Position numbers and translations under genes: made by a program
The notes under the pieces: generated by a model
The model's input: only the letters and a program-made list of their open reading frames with translations
What the model was told of the DNA's origin: nothing
Database searches by the model: none
NCBI GenBank assembly: GCA_002396645.1
Contig: DGYI01000061.1
Span: forward strand, 1-14,694
DNA from: Firmicutes bacterium UBA5010
GTDB taxonomy: Bacteria > Bacillota > Clostridia > Tissierellales > Sedimentibacteraceae
Reading direction: 5' to 3'
DNA length: 14,694 nt
In this document: piece after piece, positions 1 through 6,672 of the stretch
Layout: the number at the start of each line of letters is the position of its first letter
Numbering within the stretch: position 1 is the stretch's first letter

Positions 1-17
1 GGAACAGGCTCCGCTGA

Positions 18-281
18 AGCAGCTGCTTCTCAAATTCCATACCTCTTTTAATAGCAATTTCAGCTATATATATGGGATTATCTATAGAGGAAATAATAAC
101 AGCACTGACTATCAATGCTGCTGCGGCAGTTGACAGAGCAGATTCTGTAGGAAGCCTTGAAATCGGTAAAAAAGCTGATATAATTATACTCGAATATCCA
201 TCGATAAACTTTTTACCTTATCATGTAGGGGTTAATATTGTAGAAACAGTAATAAAAAATGGAGAAGTTGTGAATCTGTAA
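18..281 (+). CDS. hutI: Imidazolonepropionase, C-terminal part (frame broken at window start)
   Basis: This is the C-terminal ~87 residues of imidazolonepropionase, the cytoplasmic amidohydrolase that opens imidazolone-5-propionate to N-formimino-glutamate in histidine degradation. The visible part contains the family's tail pattern: SCFSNSIPLLIA, then a helix ending in TALTINAAAAVDRAD, then GSLEIGKKADIIILE, the usual amidohydrolase C-terminal strand. The family is about 400-420 residues, so most of the gene lies upstream. The homologous frame is open only from base 18; a TGA stands in frame at 15-17, where the Asn-Pro-Gly preceding Ser-Cys is expected. Bases 1-17 therefore do not continue the protein in this frame. 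This may be a contig-edge error or a real frameshift; an ATG at 72 would make only a 69-residue fragment. The following gene, fchA, supports the hut assignment. Confidence 0.8.
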   Translation, partial: SSCFSNSIPLLIAISAIYMGLSIEEIITALTINAAAAVDRADSVGSLEIGKKADIIILEYPSINFLPYHVGVNIVETVIKNGEVVNL

Positions 282-343
282 TTTGTTCGGATTCTAACTT
301 CACGTATAACAGAAAATTTAAGATATAAACCATGGAGGAAATT

Positions 344-958
344 ATGAAAGAAATGAAATTAGTTGATTTTGCTGCTCAAACTGCTTCAGCGGAGCCTGTT
401 CCGGGTGGAGGAAGCATAGCTGCTGTAAGCGGAGCTTTATCTGCAGCTCTTACAGAAATGGTAGCAAACCTTACAATCGGAAAGAAAAAATATGAAGAGT
501 TTGAAGCTGAAATGAAGGATATCGCGGTTAAAGCGGCAGATCTCAGAGAAAGACTTCTTGATGATATTCAAAGAGACAGTAATTCATTTAATGATGTAAT
601 GCAGGCTATGAAAATGCCTAAGGATACTGATGAAGAAAAGGCTTCAAGAACTGCTGCTATGCAATCGGGATTGAAAATTGCCGCAGAAGTTCCTTTTGAA
701 ATTGCTTGTGATGCTTTTGAAATAATGCCTTTAGCAGAAAAGGTAGTAGAAAACGGCAATGCAAATGCTGTAACCGATGGATTGGTATCTGCGATGTTAT
801 CAAGAACAGCAGTATTATCAGCATTATTGAATACAAAAATAAACCTTGCATCTATTAAAGATGAGACTTATGTAGCTGAAATGAATAAAAAAGTTAAAGA
901 TTTAGAAGAAAAAGTTGTTGAGTACGAGAAAAAAATACTAAACAAATCACCGTATTAA
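344..958 (+). CDS. fchA: Formimidoyltetrahydrofolate cyclodeaminase
   Basis: A 204-residue protein of the free-standing FTCD_C family. It deaminates and cyclises 5-formimino-THF to 5,10-methenyl-THF plus ammonia, recovering the one-carbon unit from histidine (or purine/glycine) breakdown. The N-terminal helix leads into the characteristic loop PVPGGGSIAA (residues 18-27), and the all-helical remainder and length match the stand-alone clostridial enzyme. I chose ATG 344 because GGAGG at 334-338 sits five bases ahead of it; the in-frame ATG at 332 overlaps that ribosome binding site and is unlikely to be used. It lies 62 bases after hutI and is followed directly by a strong terminator, so it is probably the last gene of the hut transcript. 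Glutamate formiminotransferase, which would supply its substrate, is not in the window. Confidence 0.93.
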   Translation: MKEMKLVDFAAQTASAEPVPGGGSIAAVSGALSAALTEMVANLTIGKKKYEEFEAEMKDIAVKAADLRERLLDDIQRDSNSFNDVMQAMKMPKDTDEEKASRTAAMQSGLKIAAEVPFEIACDAFEIMPLAEKVVENGNANAVTDGLVSAMLSRTAVLSALLNTKINLASIKDETYVAEMNKKVKDLEEKVVEYEKKILNKSPY

Positions 959-967
959 TGGTAAAAT

Positions 968-1000
968 AAGAAAGGAGAAATCCTTTCTTTATTTTTATTT
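968..1000 (+). terminator. Intrinsic terminator after fchA
   Basis: A perfect 9-bp stem (968-976 with 981-989) closed by a GAAA tetraloop is followed by a T-rich run TTATTTTTATTT. It starts ten bases after the fchA stop and ends the hutI-fchA transcript. Confidence 0.9.
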
Positions 1001-1006
1001 ATACAT

Positions 1007-1047
1007 AAATCATGATATATGAAATTATTTCATAACATGATTTTTCA
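1007..1047 (+). terminator. Second hairpin with T-run downstream of fchA
   Basis: Stem AAATCATG (1007-1014) pairs with CATGATTT (1036-1043). An inner stem TATGAAAT/ATTTCATA (1018-1025 with 1027-1034) is separated from it by a small internal loop, and the outer stem runs into TTTTT. It could be a back-up terminator or a leader structure ahead of hutP. No UAG-triplet array of the kind HutP binds is visible in it. Confidence 0.5.
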
Positions 1048-1194
1048 ATGTATTAACAAAAAATTGCTAAAAATCGATATAAAAATCTTAATGATTTTGA
1101 TTAAGAGTTTAAATAAAAATGCAAATTTTATCATAATATTATTTGAATATCAATACTTTGAGAGAAAATATAAATTATAATGAGGTGTTTTGAT

Positions 1195-1632
1195 TTGAGT
1201 GAAGCTAATGGAATTGGTAAAATAGCGCTGCTTTTGACATTATCCGACGATTATGATAGTATGAAAGAGCATTATGAAAATAAAGGATATGCAATATACA
1301 GAGGTACTGCCGGATCGATGGACTCTCAAAAGATAATCGCTGCAATTGAGACAGCTGCTTTAAGAGAGGATATTATAAGAGAGAATTATCACGATGAACA
1401 TTCTTTGCATCATGCAATTGTAGAAGCATTCAGCGGATATTGCAGGGGGCAGGTAGTTCTCGGTGAACTGCTCAGAAGTACGGGATTAAGGTATTCTATA
1501 GTCAGAGGAAATCTTATAGAGGGTGATAAATCAAGCGGCGAATGGATTGCCGTTGTTCTGTATGGACAGATAGGCTCTCCGAGAAAGGGCTTTGAACATG
1601 AAGCGATCGGCATGGGAATACAGTCAATTTAA
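1195..1632 (+). CDS. hutP: HutP, histidine-dependent RNA antiterminator
   Basis: HutP is the hexameric RNA-binding antiterminator that, with L-histidine and Mg2+, lets transcription read through a terminator in hut mRNA. The sequence aligns along its length with Bacillus subtilis HutP (148 aa): GSMDSQKIIAAIETA, then EHSLHHAIVEA, RGQVVLGELLRSTGLRYSIVRG, EWIAVVLYG and GFEHEAIGMGI. Numbered from base 1180, His74, His78 and His140 match the B. subtilis metal/histidine-binding His73, His77 and His138. I prefer the TTG start at 1195 (145 aa): GAGGTG at 1182-1187 is seven bases ahead of it, and that RBS would lie inside the reading frame if the ATG at 1180 were used. In Bacillus hutP heads the hut operon; here it stands alone after a terminator with a LysR gene next. 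Confidence 0.93.
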   Translation: MSEANGIGKIALLLTLSDDYDSMKEHYENKGYAIYRGTAGSMDSQKIIAAIETAALREDIIRENYHDEHSLHHAIVEAFSGYCRGQVVLGELLRSTGLRYSIVRGNLIEGDKSSGEWIAVVLYGQIGSPRKGFEHEAIGMGIQSI

Positions 1633-1670
1633 TCCCGAATCTGCTATATTTTTGTGAAAATAATGGCAAA

Positions 1671-1710
1671 GTTTCAAACTTGTTTTGAATTTTCAGATTA
1701 GGTTTGAGAC
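1671..1710 (+). promoter_or_regulatory. Possible leader hairpin in front of the LysR gene
   Basis: GTTTCAAAC (1671-1679) pairs with GTTTGAGAC (1702-1710), nine pairs including one G-U, ending four bases before the GGAGG of the LysR gene. A competing six-pair hairpin TTCAAA/TTTGAA (1673-1678 with 1684-1689) shares the left arm. Two exclusive folds next to an RBS could be regulatory. In such AT-rich sequence chance pairing is also possible. Confidence 0.3.
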
Positions 1711-1723
1711 TATGGAGGTAATA

Positions 1724-2638
1724 ATGAATACATCATATTTGAAGACATTTGTTGAGGTTGTTAATTTAAAGAATATATCTAAAGCGGCTGAAAAGCTTTA
1801 TATAACACAGCCGGCCGTTTCTAAACAGCTTCAGCTTTTAGAAAAAGAGTTCGGTACTGTTTTGCTTATAAAAGAAGGAAGAGATATGATTCCTACAGAA
1901 TCCGGAAAAGAGCTTTATAAATACGCTTTAAATATTCTTGTTGAAGAAAATAAAATTTATGATAAGCTCAGAAAAGAAGATAATGCTTTGGATGGGGAAA
2001 TTAATATATATTCAAGCTCCTTACCGGCAGACTATTTTCTTTATAATATTATATTTGAATTTAACAGTATTTACCCGCAAGTTATATATAATGTAAAAAA
2101 GGCAGATACTAAAATAGTATTTAACTATATTGAAGATGGCTTGATAAATTTTGGCTTTACAGGTGCGGTATATAAAAAAAACAGCTTGAATTACGTTACT
2201 ATAGCTGAGGATGAACTGATTATTGCTGCTTCTGCAAATAAATATTCTAAATTTAAAAATCATAGTGTTCCGATAGAGTTTTTATTTGAACATGATTTCA
2301 TATCGAGAGAAAAGGGCTCAGCTACACTTAAGACCTTTGAAAATTATTTGAATATGAAAAAACTATATTTAGAAGATTTAAAAACAAAAATAAGAGTAGA
2401 AGATAATGAGATTATTAAGACTCTTGTGAAAAATGATATGGGAATAACAATTATATCTAAGCTGGCTATAGAAAAAGAAATAAAAGAAGGTTCTATTGTT
2501 CCTATAAAAATAAAAGATTTAGAGATGAAAAGACAGCTGTACTTTGTATATCACAGCAATAGATATTTTTCCAGAACAGAGGAAGCTTTCAGAGATTTCA
2601 TAATAAAGAAATTCGGAAAATCAAATGAAAATAAATAA
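1724..2638 (+). CDS. LysR-family transcriptional regulator
   Basis: A 304-residue LysR-type regulator. The N-terminal winged helix-turn-helix is clear: YLKTFVEVVNLKNISKAAEK, then LYITQPAVSKQLQLLEKEFG (residues 5-45) and the linker helix to about residue 85. From about 90 to 295 comes a periplasmic-binding-protein-like effector domain, including the CysB/CysL-like pattern REKGSATLKTFENYL. The effector cannot be told from sequence. ATG 1724 is preferred because GGAGG (1714-1718) precedes it by five bases; the ATG at 1712 overlaps the RBS, and 1685 would add 13 unconserved residues. It lies 91 bases after hutP in the same direction and may be co-transcribed, so a role in histidine or amino-acid metabolism is plausible but unproven. 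Confidence 0.92.
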   Translation: MNTSYLKTFVEVVNLKNISKAAEKLYITQPAVSKQLQLLEKEFGTVLLIKEGRDMIPTESGKELYKYALNILVEENKIYDKLRKEDNALDGEINIYSSSLPADYFLYNIIFEFNSIYPQVIYNVKKADTKIVFNYIEDGLINFGFTGAVYKKNSLNYVTIAEDELIIAASANKYSKFKNHSVPIEFLFEHDFISREKGSATLKTFENYLNMKKLYLEDLKTKIRVEDNEIIKTLVKNDMGITIISKLAIEKEIKEGSIVPIKIKDLEMKRQLYFVYHSNRYFSRTEEAFRDFIIKKFGKSNENK

Positions 2639-2666
2639 AGGGGCAAATATTGCCCCTTTACATTTT
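2636..2666 (+). terminator. Bidirectional intrinsic terminator between LysR and the Cys-rich gene
   Basis: An 11-bp perfect stem (2636-2646 with 2650-2660, GGGGCAA core, ATA loop) begins at the LysR stop codon. It is followed by CATTTTT on the plus strand and by TTTATTTATTTT on the minus strand. It can therefore also end the convergent small gene at 2674-2796. Confidence 0.92.
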
Positions 2667-2673
2667 TACCTAA

Positions 2674-2796
2674 TTAACAACAACCGCTATTATTTCCACA
2701 GCCACAGAATAGTACTATCAATAACAGGAAGAAAAACAGTAAATTACTTCCTCCTCCGCCGCAACAGTTATCTCCACATCCGCCGAAAAATCCCAT
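2674..2796 (-). CDS. 40-residue Gly/Cys-rich hydrophobic peptide
   Basis: A small gene below the usual ORF size cut-off. It encodes 40 residues: a Gly/Cys N-terminus (MGFFGGCGDNCC, then four Gly), a continuous hydrophobic stretch at residues 19-30 (LLFFFLLLIVLF) and a Cys/Gly/Asn tail ending GCC. There are seven Cys (7, 11, 12, 31, 33, 39, 40). A near-perfect Shine-Dalgarno AAGGAGGT (2805-2812) lies eight bases before the ATG, and the shared terminator 2636-2660 follows two dozen bases after the stop. Many Clostridia carry similar tiny Cys/Gly peptides of unknown function, and some Bacillus relatives (the YjcZ class) are spore-associated. Orthology to any named family is not claimed. The upstream sporulation-like promoter suggests expression in the mother cell. 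Confidence 0.8.
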   Translation of the reverse strand: MGFFGGCGDNCCGGGGSNLLFFFLLLIVLFCGCGNNSGCC

Positions 2797-2829
2797 AAAT
2801 TTTTACCTCCTTGATTATTATGTTTGGTA

Positions 2830-2856
2830 TAGTATATGTGGATACGTTTATTGCGT
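2830..2856 (-). promoter_or_regulatory. Candidate sigma-K-type promoter for the Cys-rich peptide
   Basis: Read on the minus strand, AC (2856-2855), a 16-base spacer and CATATACTA (2838-2830) fit the sigma-K pattern AC-N16-CATANNNTA known from Bacillus. The -10 ends 33 bases before the ATG, leaving room for the RBS in a leader of about 27 bases. No good sigma-A -35/-10 pair was seen here. The consensus is short, so chance is possible. Confidence 0.45.
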
Positions 2857-2910
2857 TACAAATATAAAAATTATTTTTAAAGTATTAAGAATAAAAAAAT
2901 TATTAAGCAA

Positions 2911-3492
2911 TTACAGCTCAAATCTGCTGTTTATTACATTGAAGTCAAGGTTTTTAAAAAAAGTATCAATATATTTAGATTTATCTATTCCAAAATCTAT
3001 CATATATGCGTGCTCATAGACATCCATAACTATGATAGGATAAGTGTTCATAGATATTTCTGTATTATGAGAATCCTGTCCATATATATAGTAATCATTT
3101 GTAAAACTGTCATAGCAAAAAACAACCCAGCCTCTCATTGATAGTCCTATACATTTGAATTTGTCTACGAAACTTTCATAAGTTCCAAAATATTGATTGA
3201 TTACAGTTTGAATTTTTCCGTGTATCTTGTTATTAAGCCCTGTCATGTTTTCAAAATACAGCTCGTGAAGTTTTACAGAGTCTAAATTAAAAGAAAGAGC
3301 TATTTGAACGTTTCTAAGCTCGCTGAAATTTGAGTTGCAATTTTCGTATAAACCAATATCGTTCATTTCGATACTCACCTTATTAATTGCACTTACATAG
3401 CGAGTATATAGAATATAATGCTGCTGTAATTGTGAATCAGACATGTCCTTAACATCATCAAAATTAAATTTTTTTGCTTCAATAAATTTCAA
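2911..3492 (-). CDS. Fe/Mn superoxide dismutase family protein, atypical
   Basis: About 193 residues with the Fe/Mn-SOD fold. Numbered from the ATG at 3498, the four metal ligands are present: His27 (QQHYILY), His78 (KLHELYF), and Asp159 and His163 (MDVYEHAYMIDFG). Tyr34, the substrate-gateway tyrosine, is kept, and Gln141 (GQDS) sits where MnSODs carry their second-shell glutamine. Unusually, the His-His pair that normally follows the first ligand (HYGKHHxxYV) is replaced by Tyr-Thr and the segment is one residue shorter. The canonical GSGWAWL is SMRGWVVF. It should dismutate superoxide in the cytoplasm if active, but metal choice and activity are uncertain. TTG 3492 is preferred as the start because a G6 tract lies six bases ahead of it and directly abuts the alternative ATG at 3498. 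No strong terminator was seen between it and the Cys-rich gene. Confidence 0.87.
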   Translation of the reverse strand: MKFIEAKKFNFDDVKDMSDSQLQQHYILYTRYVSAINKVSIEMNDIGLYENCNSNFSELRNVQIALSFNLDSVKLHELYFENMTGLNNKIHGKIQTVINQYFGTYESFVDKFKCIGLSMRGWVVFCYDSFTNDYYIYGQDSHNTEISMNTYPIIVMDVYEHAYMIDFGIDKSKYIDTFFKNLDFNVINSRFEL

Positions 3493-3652
3493 TATCATCC
3501 CCCCTGTAATAATTTATGATGAATAGATTTTATATATGATAAAGAATTAAATAAGAATTTATTATAGCTTTTATAGTAATTTTTGTGTTTGTGAGTGAAA
3601 GCTTAGTAGAGTTTATTGCTTCAATATACTTTTATTGTGAATTTAAATTATG

Positions 3653-3761
3653 GCAAACAATATAAGAAATGTTTCTGATTCCGTTCACGAGATTTAGCTT
3701 GATTTAATTAAGGCGGCTAAACCTCGCGAATGGAATCAGAAAACTTTGTTATATTTCTTGC
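3653..3761. repeat. Imperfect inverted repeat, 46-bp arms, 17-base loop
   Basis: Bases 3653-3698 pair without gaps with 3716-3761: 38 Watson-Crick pairs, one G-U and seven mismatches, including an uninterrupted run of 14 pairs with the G-U at 3672-3686. The arms contain TTTCTGATTCC and GGAATCAGAAA. It lies in the 438-base gap between the SOD gene and polA and is more GC-rich than its AT-rich left flank. No T-run follows either side, so it is not a normal terminator. A miniature inverted-repeat element, a relic of an insertion sequence or a structured RNA are all possible. Bases 3499-3652 hold nothing else I can support. Confidence 0.65.
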
Positions 3762-3806
3762 TAACCCTAGATTTGTTACAAAAGTATACCGAAGCAATGA
3801 CTTTCA

Positions 3807-3922
3807 CCAATCTATCAAGCTTCCACAAGTCCGTGCTATTACTTAGATAAATTCCTTTTTTTATTATGGATAAAAGCATTACATTGTGATACAATTATTT
3901 ATATTATTGTTTGATAGATTGG
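3807..3922. repeat. Separated 12-bp perfect inverted repeat overlapping the polA RBS
   Basis: CCAATCTATCAA (3807-3818) is the exact complement of TTGATAGATTGG (3911-3922), 92 bases apart. The right copy includes the first two G of the polA Shine-Dalgarno GGAG (3921-3924). In one RNA the pairing would mask the RBS. If transcription starts near 3914, as the candidate promoter implies, only DNA-level or antisense pairing is possible. Confidence 0.45.
3878..3907 (+). promoter_or_regulatory. Candidate polA promoter with a small palindrome
   Basis: ATTACA (3878-3883) and TATTAT (3902-3907), spaced 18 bases, are a weak -35/-10 pair just ahead of polA. The palindrome ATTGT-GAT-ACAAT (3883-3895) overlaps the spacer and could bind a regulator. 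Both calls are motif matches only. Confidence 0.35.
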
Positions 3923-3930
3923 AGATTGGT

Positions 3931-6672
3931 ATGAGAAATAAGATAATGATAATTGATGGCAATAGCATATTGTTCAGAGCTTTTTACGCTATGCCTCCTT
4001 TAAAAACAAAAAAAGGTCAGTATACAAATGCTGTGTACGGATTTTTGAGTATGATGTATAAACTTTTAGACGACTATTCTCCGGAATATATATGCGTTGC
4101 TTTTGATCCTAAAAAGCCGACATTCAGACATGAACAATACAGTGAATACAAGGCAGGGCGAGCTAAAGCTCCCGATGAGCTTGTACAGCAGTTTGATTTA
4201 ATCAGAAGAGTTCTGAACACCCATAATATCAAATGCATTGAGATAGAAGGTTTTGAGGCCGATGATGTTGCAGGTACAATGTCAAAAGCTTCTGTAGAAA
4301 AAGGAATAGATGTTTATTTAGTTACAAGTGATAAAGACTATCTTCAATTAGTTGATGATAATGTCAAAGTTATATTAACTAAAAAAGGTGTTACAAATAT
4401 CAAAGAAATGGATAGAGATGCTATATTTGAGGACTACGAAATAAAACCTGAAGAATTTGTTGATTTAAAAGCTCTTATGGGAGATCAGTCAGATAATATA
4501 CCGGGAGTTTCGGGTGTCGGAGAAAAAACAGCAATAAAACTTATAAAAGAATATCACAGCTTAGATAATTTGTATTCAAATATAGATAATATAGCGGGCA
4601 AATTAAAAGAAAAACTTGAAAATGATAAGATGCAGGCATATATGAGCAAGACCTTGGCACAGATTGTAACGGATATACCCGTTGAAATAAATTTTGATGA
4701 ATATAAGTACCAAGCAGCAGATAATGATAAATTAATTAATTTATACGACGAGCTTGAATTTAAAAATTTCAAAAAAAGAATAACAACACTTAATATCAGT
4801 CAAGCACAGACGGATGAAAATTCAAATGCTCAGTTTTCTATTTTTGATATGCCTAAGAATGAAGAAAAAATGCCTCATGCAAGTAATTTTGATATAAATT
4901 TTATTGACGATACAAACTTTGAAGTAATTAATGAAATAAAAAATGAAACTGTAAAAAATAAAAAACTTGCATTGAAAATCTTGTTAGACGCAGACAGAGC
5001 CCTGCATTCGAATGCTGTTGCAATAGCTATATCCGCAGGAGATAAAAAAATACATTATATCGACATAAATGAAAATAATGAGAAAAAGATCTTAGAAGCT
5101 TTGAAAGATGTTTTTGAGGATGATAGTATTAAGAAAATCGGACATGATATAAAATCTGATATAATATATCTTCTAAGAAAAGATATATCGCTCAAAGGTA
5201 TAAATTTTGACAGCGAGATAGCAAAATATATATTGAATCCTTCTGACAGCTCATATAGTATAGACAGGCTTTCCTATGAGTTTTTAAATATTGATATACC
5301 GTCAATTTCTGATTATCTGGGAAGCGGAAAGTCGCGTGTCAGCTTTAAAGAGCTGAATATCGATAAGAGAAAGCAGTATCTGTACAATTATATTTTTACT
5401 GTTATTAATATAGAAGATGTTATAATTAAAGAAATTGAAAAACTTCATATGTGCGATTTGTTCTACAATATCGAAGTGCCTTTGATTGAAGTGTTGGCAT
5501 ACATGGAATTTGTAGGATTTAAGGTTGATTTGAATATTTTAGATGAACTTGGAGAGAAGTTCAATAAAAAACTAACAATACTTGAAGAGGTAATATATCA
5601 ATTAGCAGGAGAAAAATTTAATATAAATTCTCCAAAACAGTTAGGAGTTATATTGTTTGAAAAATTAAATTTAGAATCAGTTAAAAAGACTAAAACAGGA
5701 TATTCTACCGATATAGAAGTGCTTGAAAAACTTAAAAGCAGTCATCCTGTCATAAATAAAATAATAGAATACAGACAGCTTGCTAAGCTAAATTCAACAT
5801 ATATAGAAGGACTTAAGACTGTTATAAACGAAAATGATGGCAGAGTTCACTCAATATTAAATCAAACAATTGCCGCAACAGGAAGAATCAGCAGTACGGA
5901 GCCGAATCTTCAAAATATCCCTACCAGAACAGATGAGGGAAGAGAAATAAGGAGAGCTTTTATTGCTGAAAAAGACTATGTTTTAGTTGATGCCGATTAC
6001 TCTCAAATAGAGCTTAGGGTACTTGCCGAGCTTTCAAATGAGGAAAATCTAATTAATGCCTTTGTAAATCATGAGGATATACACTCCAAAACCGCATCGG
6101 AGGTATTTAAGGTTAAACCTGAGGAAGTTACCCAGGTGATGAGAAGCAGAGCAAAGGCTGTAAACTTTGGTATAATATATGGAATAAGCGATTATGGCTT
6201 AGGCAGAGATTTAGATATATCAAGAAAAGAAGCTAAAGAGTATATTGATAATTACTTAAACTTTTATCACAATATTGATAGCTATATGAAAAATATAGTA
6301 AGTCAGAGTAAAAAGGATTTATATGTCGAAACATATTTCGGAAGAAGAAGGTATATACCGGAGCTTGAATCAAGAAACTTTAATATAAGATCTTTCGGTG
6401 AGAGAATTGCACTTAATACACCTGTGCAGGGAACTGCGGCTGACATAATCAAAATTGCAATGATTAAAGTATATAATAAGCTCAAAGAAAATAATATGAA
6501 ATCCAGACTTTTACTCCAGGTTCATGATGAGCTTATAGTTGAAGCTCATAAAGATGAGGTTGATATGGTGAAAGAAATCCTAAAAAATGAAATGGAAAAT
6601 GTAGTTGAGGGTTTCAAAGTCCATCTTGATGTTGATGTTAATGTCGGGGATAGCTGGTATGAATCAAAATAA
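3931..6672 (+). CDS. polA: DNA polymerase I
   Basis: A 913-residue family A DNA polymerase for Okazaki fragment processing and gap repair. The N-terminal 5' nuclease (1 to about 290) has IIDGNS (Asp9), EGFEADD and GDQSDNIPG (Asp185, Asp188) followed by the helix-hairpin-helix GVSGVGEKTA. The middle domain (about 330-520) keeps the 3'-5' exonuclease fold but not its catalysis: the DxE of motif I is not recognisable and the Asp of motif III is replaced by Val, so proofreading is probably absent, as in Bacillus and Thermus enzymes. The polymerase domain has motif A DYSQIELR (Asp689), motif B RSRAKAVNFGIIYG (Lys742, Tyr750) and motif C VHDE (Asp866). ATG 3931 is chosen from GGAG at 3921-3924; starting at 3886 would add 15 unconserved residues. 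It overlaps coaE by 14 bases, a common clostridial pairing. Confidence 0.97.
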   Translation: MRNKIMIIDGNSILFRAFYAMPPLKTKKGQYTNAVYGFLSMMYKLLDDYSPEYICVAFDPKKPTFRHEQYSEYKAGRAKAPDELVQQFDLIRRVLNTHNIKCIEIEGFEADDVAGTMSKASVEKGIDVYLVTSDKDYLQLVDDNVKVILTKKGVTNIKEMDRDAIFEDYEIKPEEFVDLKALMGDQSDNIPGVSGVGEKTAIKLIKEYHSLDNLYSNIDNIAGKLKEKLENDKMQAYMSKTLAQIVTDIPVEINFDEYKYQAADNDKLINLYDELEFKNFKKRITTLNISQAQTDENSNAQFSIFDMPKNEEKMPHASNFDINFIDDTNFEVINEIKNETVKNKKLALKILLDADRALHSNAVAIAISAGDKKIHYIDINENNEKKILEALKDVFEDDSIKKIGHDIKSDIIYLLRKDISLKGINFDSEIAKYILNPSDSSYSIDRLSYEFLNIDIPSISDYLGSGKSRVSFKELNIDKRKQYLYNYIFTVINIEDVIIKEIEKLHMCDLFYNIEVPLIEVLAYMEFVGFKVDLNILDELGEKFNKKLTILEEVIYQLAGEKFNINSPKQLGVILFEKLNLESVKKTKTGYSTDIEVLEKLKSSHPVINKIIEYRQLAKLNSTYIEGLKTVINENDGRVHSILNQTIAATGRISSTEPNLQNIPTRTDEGREIRRAFIAEKDYVLVDADYSQIELRVLAELSNEENLINAFVNHEDIHSKTASEVFKVKPEEVTQVMRSRAKAVNFGIIYGISDYGLGRDLDISRKEAKEYIDNYLNFYHNIDSYMKNIVSQSKKDLYVETYFGRRRYIPELESRNFNIRSFGERIALNTPVQGTAADIIKIAMIKVYNKLKENNMKSRLLLQVHDELIVEAHKDEVDMVKEILKNEMENVVEGFKVHLDVDVNVGDSWYESK

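Noticed and set aside
3736..3879. 47-codon minus-strand frame next to the inverted repeat
   Set aside because: It has no Shine-Dalgarno, and an overlapping plus-strand frame is equally open; kept only as part of the possible repeat-element observation.
3886..3930. Upstream start for polA adding 15 residues
   Set aside because: GGAG precedes ATG 3931 at the right distance, and polymerase I proteins begin near the conserved IIDGNS; the extension is not conserved and overlaps the promoter candidate.
6605..6658. Upstream start for coaE
   Set aside because: It would lie wholly inside polA coding sequence and add residues without homology; ATG 6659 directly precedes the kinase N-terminus.
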